Shown here piece after piece: positions 1-8,178 of a stretch of DNA of 64,000 nt (position 1 is the stretch's first letter; the number at the start of each line of letters is the position of its first letter). The notes below the pieces were generated by a model. The model had not been told where the DNA came from. It ran no database searches and was given only the letters and a program-made list of their open reading frames with translations. Both the position numbers and the translations under genes were made by a program. Origin of the DNA: an uncultured Bacilli bacterium. GTDB taxonomy: Bacteria > Bacillota_I > Bacilli_A > RF39 > UBA660. The stretch is from contig CALVQK010000001.1 of NCBI GenBank assembly GCA_944358305.1, forward strand, positions 99,103 through 163,102, given 5' to 3'.

Positions 1-852
1 TATACTAATAGTTATTTAAACAACGGACTTTATTGGTGGAGTTTAACCCCATATAGCACATCTAGTGTATGGAATATAGGACGCAATGGTAGTAGTGAGA
101 ATAGTCGCAGTCCTTTAGATTCACTTGGCGTTCGTCCATCCATAAATCTTAAATCTACTGTAAAGATAGTATCAGGAAGCGGAACAGAGGATGATCCATA
201 TAGATTAATGGGAGATAGTGATGAAGAATTATCAGGAACTTTGTTAAATACAAGATATAGCGGAGAATATGTAAGATTTGGAAATGAAGAGAATAACCTA
301 TATAGAATAGTAAGCCATGAAAATAAAACAGGTACAAAGATAACCAGCGATGGTTCCTTAAAAAGTAATGACAGTTTTATATCAATTGCATTAGGGAACT
401 TAAATTATTCAAGTACCACAATAATGGGGACATTTTTAAATGGAGAATATTTAACAAGTTATGTGGATAGCATATATAGTGACATGATAGAAGATAATAC
501 AGCTTGGTATTTAGGAACAGTAGCAAGTGGCATGAGTTATAAATTAGCAAAATATAAAGATACTAATATGTCAGGTTATTCCACAACAATTGATGCTAAG
601 GTAGGCTTACTTCGATATGGAGAATTAATGGCAGGACAATTTGATAGCTATGAAAATAATACGGTTTATTGGCTATTAACCCCATCCAATGCTTCTAACG
701 TTTGGAACATCAGCACTGGTAGCGGTTACGTACCTAGTATTAGTCCTTCAGACTCATCTGGAGTACGACCTTCTCTCAACCTAAAATCTAACGTGCGAAT
801 TACATCTGGGACAGGTACGAAAGAAGATCCATTTATAATTGCTTTATCATAG
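1..852 (+). CDS. Surface protein with tandem repeat domains, 5' end outside the window
   Basis: The frame is open from base 1, so only the C-terminal 283 residues are seen. They hold the end of one repeat domain and one full second domain. Each domain ends in a Trp-rich stretch (YWLLTPS or YWWSLTPY) followed by a G-V-R-P-S-(I/L)-N-L-K-S motif and a final GTGTKEDPF-like segment. The protein at 44909 has the same two-domain plan and shares long near-identical stretches such as SGTLLNTRYSGEY, so the two are paralogues. The W...GVRP pattern recalls formylglycine-generating-enzyme/C-type-lectin-like extracellular domains (DUF6273-type); that assignment is from memory of the pattern. The part between Trp and GVRP differs strongly between paralogues. 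It is probably membrane-anchored by an N-terminus outside the window. The function is unknown; binding or adhesion is a guess. Confidence 0.75.
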   Translation, partial: YTNSYLNNGLYWWSLTPYSTSSVWNIGRNGSSENSRSPLDSLGVRPSINLKSTVKIVSGSGTEDDPYRLMGDSDEELSGTLLNTRYSGEYVRFGNEENNLYRIVSHENKTGTKITSDGSLKSNDSFISIALGNLNYSSTTIMGTFLNGEYLTSYVDSIYSDMIEDNTAWYLGTVASGMSYKLAKYKDTNMSGYSTTIDAKVGLLRYGELMAGQFDSYENNTVYWLLTPSNASNVWNISTGSGYVPSISPSDSSGVRPSLNLKSNVRITSGTGTKEDPFIIALS

Positions 853-868
853 TAGAAAGGAGTAAATA

Positions 869-1195
869 ATGAAAAAAGTTATTTTGATCGGACTATTAAT
901 AATAACATCTACAGTAATTACAGCGTGCTCTAATAATGAAGATAAAGATCCATTATTAGGAGTTTGTGATAATGTCTATGAAATAATTGATGAATATGAA
1001 GCAAGTAATATTGGCAAAAGCAGTTTTATAGATAAAATAAAAGCTTTGTCAGAAGATTGTACAAATGATAGTGCATATATTTGTACAGAAATCTCTACTT
1101 TTAACAATCTTTCTCCAACTATTAGCGATGATATTATAAATGCTCATATAACTCAATTAAGAAATTATTGTCAGATGGTAGAAGATAATCAATAA
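869..1195 (+). CDS. Small lipoprotein, function unknown
   Basis: The 108-residue product begins with a lipoprotein signal peptide: two Lys, a hydrophobic core, and the lipobox I-T-A-C with the lipidated Cys at about residue 20. The mature part is acidic, helical-looking and has four further Cys, which could form two disulphides outside the membrane. The start has a good ribosome site (AAAGGAG, 7 bases before ATG). It lies 16 bp after the repeat-containing surface protein, so the two are probably co-transcribed and both sit on the cell surface. I do not recognise the family. Confidence 0.75.
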   Translation: MKKVILIGLLIITSTVITACSNNEDKDPLLGVCDNVYEIIDEYEASNIGKSSFIDKIKALSEDCTNDSAYICTEISTFNNLSPTISDDIINAHITQLRNYCQMVEDNQ

Positions 1196-1222
1196 AAGGT
1201 TCTTTGTTAAGAATCTTTTTTG
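1195..1222 (+). terminator. Intrinsic terminator after the lipoprotein gene
   Basis: A 10-bp stem (AAAGGTTCTT with AAGAATCTTT, one G-U pair) and a 4-base loop overlap the stop codon region and are followed by a T-run. It ends the surface-protein/lipoprotein transcript. Confidence 0.75.
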
Positions 1223-1427
1223 TTGATTTATTTTATCTAATATGATACATTAAAATTAGATGGGAGACTTGTAAAAAAGATGGAAAAGGAAGGAGGAAGA
1301 AAAAGTTAAAAAACTTGTAATTTTGAAAATTGGATATACTTTTAAAGGTCAATATTTTAAATTGAACTAGTGAATTAAGAAAATTGATAGGTGTTTTTAT
1401 AACCAATTTAAAAAATTACCTTTTTGC

Positions 1428-1472
1428 AATAACTTTCTGTATCTGATAACTTAATTGCAGAAAGGAGTTATT
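1428..1472 (+). promoter_or_regulatory. Hairpin that buries the ribosome-binding site of the Rpn gene
   Basis: AATAACTTTCTG (1428-1439) pairs with CAGAAAGGAGTTATT (1458-1472), leaving GGA as a 3-base bulge and an 18-base loop. The right arm is the Shine-Dalgarno sequence of the gene that starts at 1475, so the folded mRNA would mask it. The rest of the 1223-1427 gap is AT-rich and I see no gene in it. Confidence 0.5.
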
Positions 1473-1474
1473 AT

Positions 1475-2434
1475 ATGAAATACATTAGAAAAAAAGAAAT
1501 ACCTTATAAAGCCAGTCCAGAAGAAATAAGGAAATATCTATTAGAAAATAACTTTGTCATAGAAGCAACTTTTGATCCTGTGTTTAAATCAATAATGGGA
1601 AACTGTCCTAATTATTTAGCAGATTTAATATCTAATATAACAGGTATAGATAAAAACTTAATAAAAAAGACATTTAAAGAAAAGAATGTTGAGTATAAAG
1701 TAAGTAATGCTTTAGAAAGAAAGAAAACTTCAGATTTTATCTTTCAGTGTAGAGGCTATATCATTAATCTAGAATGTAATAATGAATACTGGGAAGGTCT
1801 AATAGAAAGAAATGAAGCTTACTTTTCTAAAATAAAAGGAGAATTATTAAATAAGGGAGAACAATATAGTAAGAATATAAAAGTAATTCAAATAAACTTT
1901 GATAATTATAAGGAATATGAAAAAGCTTTAGGGAAAGAATTAATATCAGATTTTAAGATAAGAAATGGCATTGGTTTAATAGAAACAGAGTCTAGTATAA
2001 AATATCATATAAATTTATATAAAATAAAAGAGAAATATTATAAAGGAGAAGATTTAACGAGATTAGAAAAAGAGTTATTAATATTAACACTAGATGATTA
2101 TAAAGAAATAATAAAAATAAGTGAAGGAGATGAAATACTAATGGAAGTAAGAGATAAATTATATGAACTAACAAATGATATAGATAATATAGGGCTTTAT
2201 GATCCTGAGAAGAGGAGAAAAGAGGAAGAAGAGTTAAAGATAGAATACCATACTAAACTTGCTAGAGAAGAAGGAATTGAACAAGGAATAGAAAAAGGGA
2301 TTGAACAAGGGATTAAACAAGGTACTAGTAATGAAAAAAAATTTATTGCTAAAAATCTCTTAAAAGATGGATTGCCTATAGATAAAATATCTAAATATAC
2401 TGGCCTTAGTGAAAAGCAGGTATCACTATTATAG
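1475..2434 (+). CDS. Rpn family PD-(D/E)XK nuclease / transposase-like protein
   Basis: The 319-residue protein has the layout of the recombination-promoting nuclease (Rpn, PDDEXK_2) family. An N-terminal segment F-D-P-V-F-K-S-I-M-G is followed by the nuclease core at about residues 85-110: T-S-D-F-I-F then I-I-N-L-E-C-N, which supplies the D...E-x-N catalytic set. The C-terminus has the family's typical E-G-I-E-Q-G repeat helix (about 265-287) and a final helix-turn-helix-like tail ending G-L-S-E-K-Q. Rpn proteins are DNA endonucleases linked to recombination and phage defence. Codon 223 is an in-frame ATG (base 2141) preceded by AAGGAG, so a short C-terminal product could be made from inside the gene. 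The tail is duplicated immediately downstream. Confidence 0.8.
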   Translation: MKYIRKKEIPYKASPEEIRKYLLENNFVIEATFDPVFKSIMGNCPNYLADLISNITGIDKNLIKKTFKEKNVEYKVSNALERKKTSDFIFQCRGYIINLECNNEYWEGLIERNEAYFSKIKGELLNKGEQYSKNIKVIQINFDNYKEYEKALGKELISDFKIRNGIGLIETESSIKYHINLYKIKEKYYKGEDLTRLEKELLILTLDDYKEIIKISEGDEILMEVRDKLYELTNDIDNIGLYDPEKRRKEEEELKIEYHTKLAREEGIEQGIEKGIEQGIKQGTSNEKKFIAKNLLKDGLPIDKISKYTGLSEKQVSLL

Positions 2435-2448
2435 GAGATGAAAATTTA

Positions 2449-2733
2449 ATGGAAGTAAGAGATAAATTATATGAACTAACAAATGATATAGATAATATCG
2501 GACTATATGATCCAGAGAAAAGGAGAAAAGAGGAAGAAGAGTTAAAGATAGAATACCATACTAAGATTGCTAGGGAAGAAGGAATTGAGCAAGGAATAGA
2601 AAAAGGGATTAAACAAGGTACTAGTAATGAAAAAAAATTTATTGCTAAAAATCTTTTAAAAGATGGACTATCTGCATCTAAAGTATCCATGTATACGGGA
2701 TTATCAGAAAAACAAATAAAAAGTTTAATTTAA
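2449..2733 (+). CDS. Stand-alone copy of the Rpn C-terminal tail
   Basis: This 94-residue ORF repeats residues 223-319 of the preceding Rpn protein almost exactly; it lacks one G-I-E-Q repeat and diverges in the last 25 residues. The duplicated DNA begins just before the internal ATG of the first gene, so both the AGGAG element (2433-2437) and the start codon were copied. The ORF begins 14 bp after the Rpn stop. It has no nuclease residues. In E. coli, small proteins translated from within rpn genes have been reported to inhibit the full-length toxin; a free-standing gene for the same segment could do that here. The alternative is a decaying remnant of a tandem duplication, but the frame is intact. 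Confidence 0.6.
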   Translation: MEVRDKLYELTNDIDNIGLYDPEKRRKEEEELKIEYHTKIAREEGIEQGIEKGIKQGTSNEKKFIAKNLLKDGLSASKVSMYTGLSEKQIKSLI

Positions 2734-2742
2734 TACCTAACA

Positions 2743-2770
2743 AAACTGTAATAAAAACTACAGTTTTTTT
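2743..2770 (+). terminator. Intrinsic terminator after the Rpn pair
   Basis: AAACTGTA pairs with TACAGTTT across an 8-base loop and is followed by seven T. It separates the Rpn genes from the transporter genes downstream. Confidence 0.75.
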
Positions 2771-2801
2771 GTGATATATTTTTAATGGAAGGAGAAATAC
2801 T

Positions 2802-3557
2802 ATGGAAGTTTTAAAAGTTAATAATTTAAAAAAATACTATGGTAATAATAACAATATTACTAAAGCCTTAAATAATATATCATTTACTGTTAATAATAAT
2901 GAATTTTTGGCTATTATGGGAGCAAGTGGCTCTGGTAAAACAACTTTACTTAATACTATTTCTACAATAGATTCTGTTACTAGTGGTAATATTATTATTA
3001 ATGGAATAGATATTACTAATTTAAATGAAGAAGAATTGTCTGATTTTAGAAAAGATAATCTAGGTTTTGTTTTTCAAGACTTTAATTTACTTGATACTCT
3101 AACTATTAAAGAAAATATTGCCTTATCTTTAATTATCAATAAAAAAGATAAAAACAAAATAGATGATTTAGTTTTAGATATTAGTAAAAAGTTAGGTATT
3201 AGTGATATTTTAAATAAGTATCCTTACGAAGTAAGTGGCGGTCAAAAACAAAGAGTGACAAGTGCTAGAGCTCTTATCAATAATCCTAAACTAATACTAG
3301 CAGATGAACCTACAGGGGCACTTGACTCTAAAAATGCTAGAATCTTACTAGAAACCTTCAAAGAAATGAACGAAGATTTAAATGCAACTATTTTAATGGT
3401 TACTCATGATGCCTTTTCAGCCAGTTTTGCTAACCGTGTTTTATTTATTAAAGATGGTAAGATTTTCAATGAAATAATTAAAGGTAAGAAAAAAAGAGAA
3501 GAGTTTTATGATGAAATAATAGATGTTTTAACCTTACTTGGAGGAGATACAAAATAA
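2802..3557 (+). CDS. ABC transporter ATP-binding protein, BceA-like
   Basis: The 251-residue cytoplasmic ATPase energises the permease encoded next. Walker A is GASGSGKTT (about residues 40-48), the Q-loop is FVFQDFN, the signature is VSGGQKQR, Walker B is LILADEPTGALD, and the switch His is in VTHD. The short C-terminal tail ending in ...DVLTLLGG is shared with the paralogue at 17353. The stop overlaps the permease start (TAATG), which shows translational coupling. Bce-type transporters remove or sense cell-wall-active peptides such as bacitracin, mersacidin or cationic peptides; the actual substrate here cannot be told from sequence. Confidence 0.88.
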   Translation: MEVLKVNNLKKYYGNNNNITKALNNISFTVNNNEFLAIMGASGSGKTTLLNTISTIDSVTSGNIIINGIDITNLNEEELSDFRKDNLGFVFQDFNLLDTLTIKENIALSLIINKKDKNKIDDLVLDISKKLGISDILNKYPYEVSGGQKQRVTSARALINNPKLILADEPTGALDSKNARILLETFKEMNEDLNATILMVTHDAFSASFANRVLFIKDGKIFNEIIKGKKKREEFYDEIIDVLTLLGGDTK

Positions 3558-5530
3558 TGCTTTTTAAACTTGCCATAAGTAATGCTAAAAGAAGCATTAA
3601 AGACTATTTAATTTATGTAGTTACTATTACAATTGCTTTTTCTCTTATGTTTTCTTTTAATCTTATTTCTAATTCGAAAGATATCTTAGAACTAGCAGAC
3701 ATGATGAAAAACTTTCGTATCGCTGTTGTTTTTGTTAGTCTAATAGTTTGTTTTGTCTTAGGATTCCTAATTAATTATATGATTAAGTTTATCTTTAAAA
3801 GACGAAGTAAAGAGTTTGGACTTTATTTATTACTAGGAATTAAGAAAAAAGATATTTCCAAAATGTTTATTTTAGAGAATCTAATACTTGGTTTTATATC
3901 TTTAGTATTATCATTCTTTGTAGGTATTTTATTAAGTACTATAATATCTAGTATTATCTTAAATATTTTTAATGCCCCATATCTTGTTAAGCTACCTACT
4001 GATTATTTAGTACCATTCTCTCTTTCATTAGGCTACTTTTTACTTATCTATATAGTAGTATTATTTTTAACTAAAAGACGAATTAAACGCCTTAAAATAC
4101 ATGATTTACTTTATTATGATTCTATTAATGAAAAGAATAGAACTACAAAAAATAAATCTATTATTTCCTTTATAAATTCCCTTATCCTCATTATAGGCGG
4201 TCTTTTTATCTTTAATAATGAATTTAAAGGAGTAGGAATAGAACCAGATACTTTATTAGTCTTATTATCTATTGTTCTTTTAATAGTAGGTATTTACTTA
4301 TTTGTATCATCATTTGCCGATGCTATTTTAATATTGATTTTAAAACATAAAAAGTTAAAATATAATAAAGATAATCTTTTTATCATAAGACAATTTAATG
4401 CTAAAGTTAAAACCATGAAATTATCTTTAGGAACTTTATCTTTACTAATAACTTTAACATTAGTATCATTAACATTCTCTTTAATGTTTAATTCTATCTT
4501 TGAAATTCAAATAGATACATCCGCTCCTTATGATGTTACAATTATTGATGATGAAGAGAATTTTGATAAATATATAAATCATATAAAAAAAGATTATACC
4601 ATAGAAGAAGTATTTATATATCATGAATATTTTAATGATATTAACTATATAAATGATACCTTAAGTGAAGATTATCGTGGTTGGCGTGGTACTGATACTT
4701 ATTTAAAATTAAGCGACTATAATAAACTTTTAGAACTTAAAGGCAGGAATCCCATAACTTTAAATAATGATGAGTATTACATTCATACATCTAATAGTAG
4801 TTATAATGGTATTATGGATATTATTGATACTCTAGATACTATTAAAGTAGGGGATAAGGCTTTAAAACTAAAAGATATTACTGATTCTTATTATACTTCT
4901 AGTTGGTCTTTTGGTAATGGTTTTGTTATTGTTGTACCTGATAGTATTATTAATAATCTCAAAGAAGAATCTGACACTTTAGTAGTTGATACTAAAGAAG
5001 AGACAGATGAAAAGTTAAATAATGAACTTATTAATATCTTAAATAATGATATATGTGAAACTGATCCTGATACAGGAGTAGTTTACTGTTATGCAAGTGC
5101 TAATGTTTTTGTAAAGGGGTATTACATGGCTACTAATAAATCTGTTATGACAATTATGGACTTTACTTTATTCTATCTAGCCTTTATCTTTACTGTAGTA
5201 ACTGGTACTATAATTTCTGTTCAAAGTATAAATGATGCCATTAATTATAAGAAATATTATGATACTTTAAATAAATTAGGTCTAAGTAAAAGAAAAATTT
5301 TGAAAACCGTTAGGAAACAATTGTTAATATATTTCTTATTCCCTGTGACATTACCATTCATTATTAATTTCTTTATCACTGTAAGCCTAAATCATGTTTT
5401 TGCACCTTTCCTTGCTACCAATAATGCTTACTTAACATTTATCCTTTTAAGTTCCAGTCTTTTCCTAATTATTTACTTAATCTATTATTTAATTGCATAT
5501 TTCTCATTTAAAAGATGTTTGGAGTACTAA
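3557..5530 (+). CDS. ABC transporter permease, BceB-like (FtsX superfamily)
   Basis: The 657-residue membrane protein has the Bce permease plan: one helix at the N-terminus, a first FtsX-like bundle (about residues 50-175), two more helices near 200-260, one near 290, a large extracellular domain of about 200 residues (315-520), and a last bundle of three helices. The extracellular domain is where Bce permeases contact the peptide and the kinase. It is shorter than the paralogue at 18107 (686 residues) and its extracellular part is very different, so the two modules should see different ligands. It is translationally coupled to the ATPase gene. Confidence 0.85.
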   Translation: MLFKLAISNAKRSIKDYLIYVVTITIAFSLMFSFNLISNSKDILELADMMKNFRIAVVFVSLIVCFVLGFLINYMIKFIFKRRSKEFGLYLLLGIKKKDISKMFILENLILGFISLVLSFFVGILLSTIISSIILNIFNAPYLVKLPTDYLVPFSLSLGYFLLIYIVVLFLTKRRIKRLKIHDLLYYDSINEKNRTTKNKSIISFINSLILIIGGLFIFNNEFKGVGIEPDTLLVLLSIVLLIVGIYLFVSSFADAILILILKHKKLKYNKDNLFIIRQFNAKVKTMKLSLGTLSLLITLTLVSLTFSLMFNSIFEIQIDTSAPYDVTIIDDEENFDKYINHIKKDYTIEEVFIYHEYFNDINYINDTLSEDYRGWRGTDTYLKLSDYNKLLELKGRNPITLNNDEYYIHTSNSSYNGIMDIIDTLDTIKVGDKALKLKDITDSYYTSSWSFGNGFVIVVPDSIINNLKEESDTLVVDTKEETDEKLNNELINILNNDICETDPDTGVVYCYASANVFVKGYYMATNKSVMTIMDFTLFYLAFIFTVVTGTIISVQSINDAINYKKYYDTLNKLGLSKRKILKTVRKQLLIYFLFPVTLPFIINFFITVSLNHVFAPFLATNNAYLTFILLSSSLFLIIYLIYYLIAYFSFKRCLEY

Positions 5531-5533
5531 AAT

Positions 5534-6094
5534 ATGAAAAATAGTAAATTACTTATTAAAATAGTAACAATTATTATTACTATTTTTCTTGTTTGTTTTA
5601 TAATTTATGCAGTTAAATTAGGACTTTTAGAAGATAAAGAAGTACTTGTTTCCTATATGAACTCTCTAGGATTTATTGCCCCTTTCTTCTTTCTTTTCTT
5701 ACAAGCCTTTCAAGTAGTATTCCCCGTAATACCAGGAGGTGCTTCCTGTCTTGCCGGAGTACTTGCTTTTGGACCTATAGAAGGTTTTATCTATAATTAT
5801 GTAGGTTTAACTATAGGCAGTATAATAGTCTATCTATTGGTGGGAAAATATGGCCTTAAAATAATATATAAATTATTTGATAAATCTTTAGTAGACAAAT
5901 ATCTTAAATATATTAGAAATAATACTTTTAAAAAGATATTTTTCTTAGGAATACTATTTCCTGGTGCCCCAGATGATTTATTATGTTATATTGCAGGAAT
6001 TAGTAATATTAATCTAAAAGAATTCATAATCTATATACTGCTTGGTAAGCCTTTAACCCTAATATTTTATAGTATCTTTTACATGATACTTTAA
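5534..6094 (+). CDS. TVP38/TMEM64 (DedA-like) membrane protein
   Basis: The 186-residue protein has about five to six hydrophobic segments and the family signature F-P-V-I-P-G-G-A (about residues 64-71) followed by G-x-x-x-G-x-x-x-Y. The second family motif, G-x-L-F-P-G-A-P-D-D (about 140-150), is also present. Relatives are thought to act as lipid scramblases or in lipid-carrier recycling. It starts 3 bp after the permease gene, so it belongs to the same operon. A lipid-handling protein inside a peptide-resistance operon fits a cell-envelope response; that link is inference. Confidence 0.78.
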   Translation: MKNSKLLIKIVTIIITIFLVCFIIYAVKLGLLEDKEVLVSYMNSLGFIAPFFFLFLQAFQVVFPVIPGGASCLAGVLAFGPIEGFIYNYVGLTIGSIIVYLLVGKYGLKIIYKLFDKSLVDKYLKYIRNNTFKKIFFLGILFPGAPDDLLCYIAGISNINLKEFIIYILLGKPLTLIFYSIFYMIL

Positions 6095-6144
6095 TATTGA
6101 CTAAATAGTTTTACCTCTATAAAATAAATATTGGAGTGATAAAT

Positions 6145-6546
6145 ATGAACATTAAAGTGACTTCTCTATGTATAGGAGACATTTATCAAAAAATAACAGT
6201 AAGAAAAGAATTTAGACCTGGAAAATTTGGCACTGATGTTACCAGTGTTCCTTATAAAGAAAATGCTTTATTAATTAAAGTAGGCAGTGGTTATGTCGAT
6301 ATAGATACTATTAAAAATGAAAAAAGCTTAAAAGAAAAATATAATGAAGTTAATGCTTTAGGAGAATTTCGTAATGGCTGTGGTATTTTAAGAGACACTA
6401 TTCCTTTTGATGATAATGAAGGACTTTTATATGTAGATTATGAAAGTATAAAAGACACTTCATATGATACTCCAGCTATTTCCTTTAAAAAATTAAAGAA
6501 AGTAAGAGAAAATAATGGAAAAAATATTAATCATAGAAGACGATAA
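6145..6546 (+). CDS. Uncharacterised protein between transporter and regulator genes
   Basis: The product has 133 residues. I chose ATG 6145 because GGAG lies 8 bases upstream; the GTG at 6136 is inside that ribosome site. It looks like a soluble, mainly beta protein, with a Cys in the segment F-R-N-G-C-G-I-L and no membrane helix. Its last 32 bases overlap the response regulator start in another frame, so it is part of the operon and its translation may feed ribosomes into the regulator. I do not recognise a family. Confidence 0.6.
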   Translation: MNIKVTSLCIGDIYQKITVRKEFRPGKFGTDVTSVPYKENALLIKVGSGYVDIDTIKNEKSLKEKYNEVNALGEFRNGCGILRDTIPFDDNEGLLYVDYESIKDTSYDTPAISFKKLKKVRENNGKNINHRRR

Positions 6547-7177
6547 AGTAATTAGAGAAGAGTTATCTATTCTTTTAACTAATAACAATTATACGGTTAG
6601 TAATACCACAGATTTTCTTAATATAGAGAAAGTTATAGAGAATATAAAACCTGATCTAATTTTACTTGATATTAATTTACCTAATACAAGTGGCTATGAA
6701 GTAATTAAAACAATTAAAAAAGTTACATCTAAACATGTTATTTTTGTAACTAGTAGAAATACTATAGAAGATGAACTTAAAAGCCTCAAAAGTGGTGGCT
6801 ATGACTTTATTACTAAACCATACAACAAAGAATTATTGTTACTTAAAATTAGAAGATGTTTAGATGAAGTTAATCCTAAAAATCATAAAGACCTAGTAGT
6901 AAATGGGGTAGTATTGGATTTACATTTATCTAAACTTAAATATCAAGACAAAGAAATAGAACTAACTAGAAACGAATTTTTACTAATGTATTATTTATTC
7001 TTAAATTATCCTAATATCTTAAGTAAGGATATGTTAATAGAATATTTATGGAATGATCAGTTTTATTTAGATGAGAATATCTTAATAGTAAATATTAATA
7101 GATTAAGAAATAAATTAAGAGATATAGGTCTTGATGACTTTATTAAGACAGTAAGAGGTGTTGGTTATAAGTTATGA
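6515..7177 (+). CDS. OmpR-family response regulator, BceR-like
   Basis: The 220-residue protein has a receiver domain (acidic pair E-D-D at 8-10, phospho-acceptor Asp in L-L-D-I-N-L-P near 53, conserved Lys in T-K-P-Y) and a C-terminal winged-helix DNA-binding domain (about 128-220) ending in V-R-G-V-G-Y. It overlaps the kinase gene by 4 bp (ATGA), the usual arrangement. It probably activates the transporter operon after phosphorylation by the kinase encoded next. The start codon lies inside the preceding gene and has no strong ribosome site, so its translation may depend on coupling. Confidence 0.87.
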   Translation: MEKILIIEDDKVIREELSILLTNNNYTVSNTTDFLNIEKVIENIKPDLILLDINLPNTSGYEVIKTIKKVTSKHVIFVTSRNTIEDELKSLKSGGYDFITKPYNKELLLLKIRRCLDEVNPKNHKDLVVNGVVLDLHLSKLKYQDKEIELTRNEFLLMYYLFLNYPNILSKDMLIEYLWNDQFYLDENILIVNINRLRNKLRDIGLDDFIKTVRGVGYKL

Positions 7178-8178
7178 TATTTTTAGAGTATTTAGAAGAA
7201 AAGATATTTTTTATCATAATTAGCTTAATTTTTACTTTATTACTTAGTATTTATCTGCTGCTAATAGGTATTGATTCTAGCGTTGTTATTTTACTCGCAG
7301 TACTTATTATTCTTTTTATATTTATATTTTTAATATCTAATTATTTGCTTATTAAAAAAAGATATAAGAAAATAGTCAATTTAGTGGATTCTCTAGATGA
7401 AAAATATCTAATTAAGGAAGTAATAAAAAAGCCTAAAAATTTAGAGAATAGAGCCTATTACTATGCTTTAGATAAATCTTGTAAAGCTTTAAATGATAAA
7501 TTAAGTGAAGTAGAAAACTCTAAGAATGAATACCTTGATTTTTTAGATAGTTTTATTCATGAAATTAAAACTCCAATTGCCGCCTTATCTCTTTATGCTG
7601 ATAATAATAGTGATAAGAAAATAAAAGAAGAAGTCTTAAAAATTAGTAGATTAGTAGATAAAATGCTCTTTTTCTCTAAAAGTGATGTTGTAGAAAAAGA
7701 CTATTTTATTAAAGAAGTCTCTTTAATAGACTTAGTTCATCCTGTTCTTTTAGAATATAAGAATTATTTACTTAATTATTCATTTAAAGTAGAAGTAAAA
7801 GATTTAGATAACTTGAAAGTTTACACTGATATTAAATGGTTAAATTTTATTATAAGTCAAATCCTTAGTAATTCTTTAAAATATCAAAATAAAAAGAATC
7901 GTCTTATTAGAATTAAAGGTATTAATAATAAGAATAATATAAAATTAGAAATATATGATAATGGTGTAGGAATAAAAGAAAGCGACTTATCTAAAGTCTT
8001 TGAGAAAGGCTTTACAGGCAGTAATAGGGCAAAGAAAAACTCTAGTGGTATAGGTCTTTATCTTACGAAAAAATTATGTGATAAACTAGGCCTTGATATA
8101 AAAATAGAGTCAGTTTATTTAAAATATACTAAAGTTACTATTACTTTCCCTAAAGGAAATTATTTTCTTACAAAATAA
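7174..8178 (+). CDS. Sensor histidine kinase, BceS-like (intramembrane-sensing)
   Basis: The 334-residue kinase has two membrane helices at the N-terminus (about 10-30 and 35-60) with almost no extracellular loop, which is the hallmark of kinases that read their signal from a Bce transporter. The phospho-acceptor is in F-I-H-E-I-K-T-P (about residue 129). The ATPase part has the N-box (Q-I-L-S-N-S-L-K-Y), G1 (D-N-G-V-G-I) and G2 (S-S-G-I-G-L-Y-L). The last 11 bp overlap the end of the converging uvsE gene and no clear terminator is seen between them. Confidence 0.87.
   Translation: MIFLEYLEEKIFFIIISLIFTLLLSIYLLLIGIDSSVVILLAVLIILFIFIFLISNYLLIKKRYKKIVNLVDSLDEKYLIKEVIKKPKNLENRAYYYALDKSCKALNDKLSEVENSKNEYLDFLDSFIHEIKTPIAALSLYADNNSDKKIKEEVLKISRLVDKMLFFSKSDVVEKDYFIKEVSLIDLVHPVLLEYKNYLLNYSFKVEVKDLDNLKVYTDIKWLNFIISQILSNSLKYQNKKNRLIRIKGINNKNNIKLEIYDNGVGIKESDLSKVFEKGFTGSNRAKKNSSGIGLYLTKKLCDKLGLDIKIESVYLKYTKVTITFPKGNYFLTK

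Noticed and set aside
1..852. Diversity-generating retroelement acting on the surface proteins
   Set aside because: The variable tips suggested it, but no reverse transcriptase, accessory gene or template repeat is present in the window.
1475..2733. Complete insertion sequence around the first Rpn gene
   Set aside because: No terminal inverted repeats or target-site duplications could be found; the only repeat is the tandem tail duplication.
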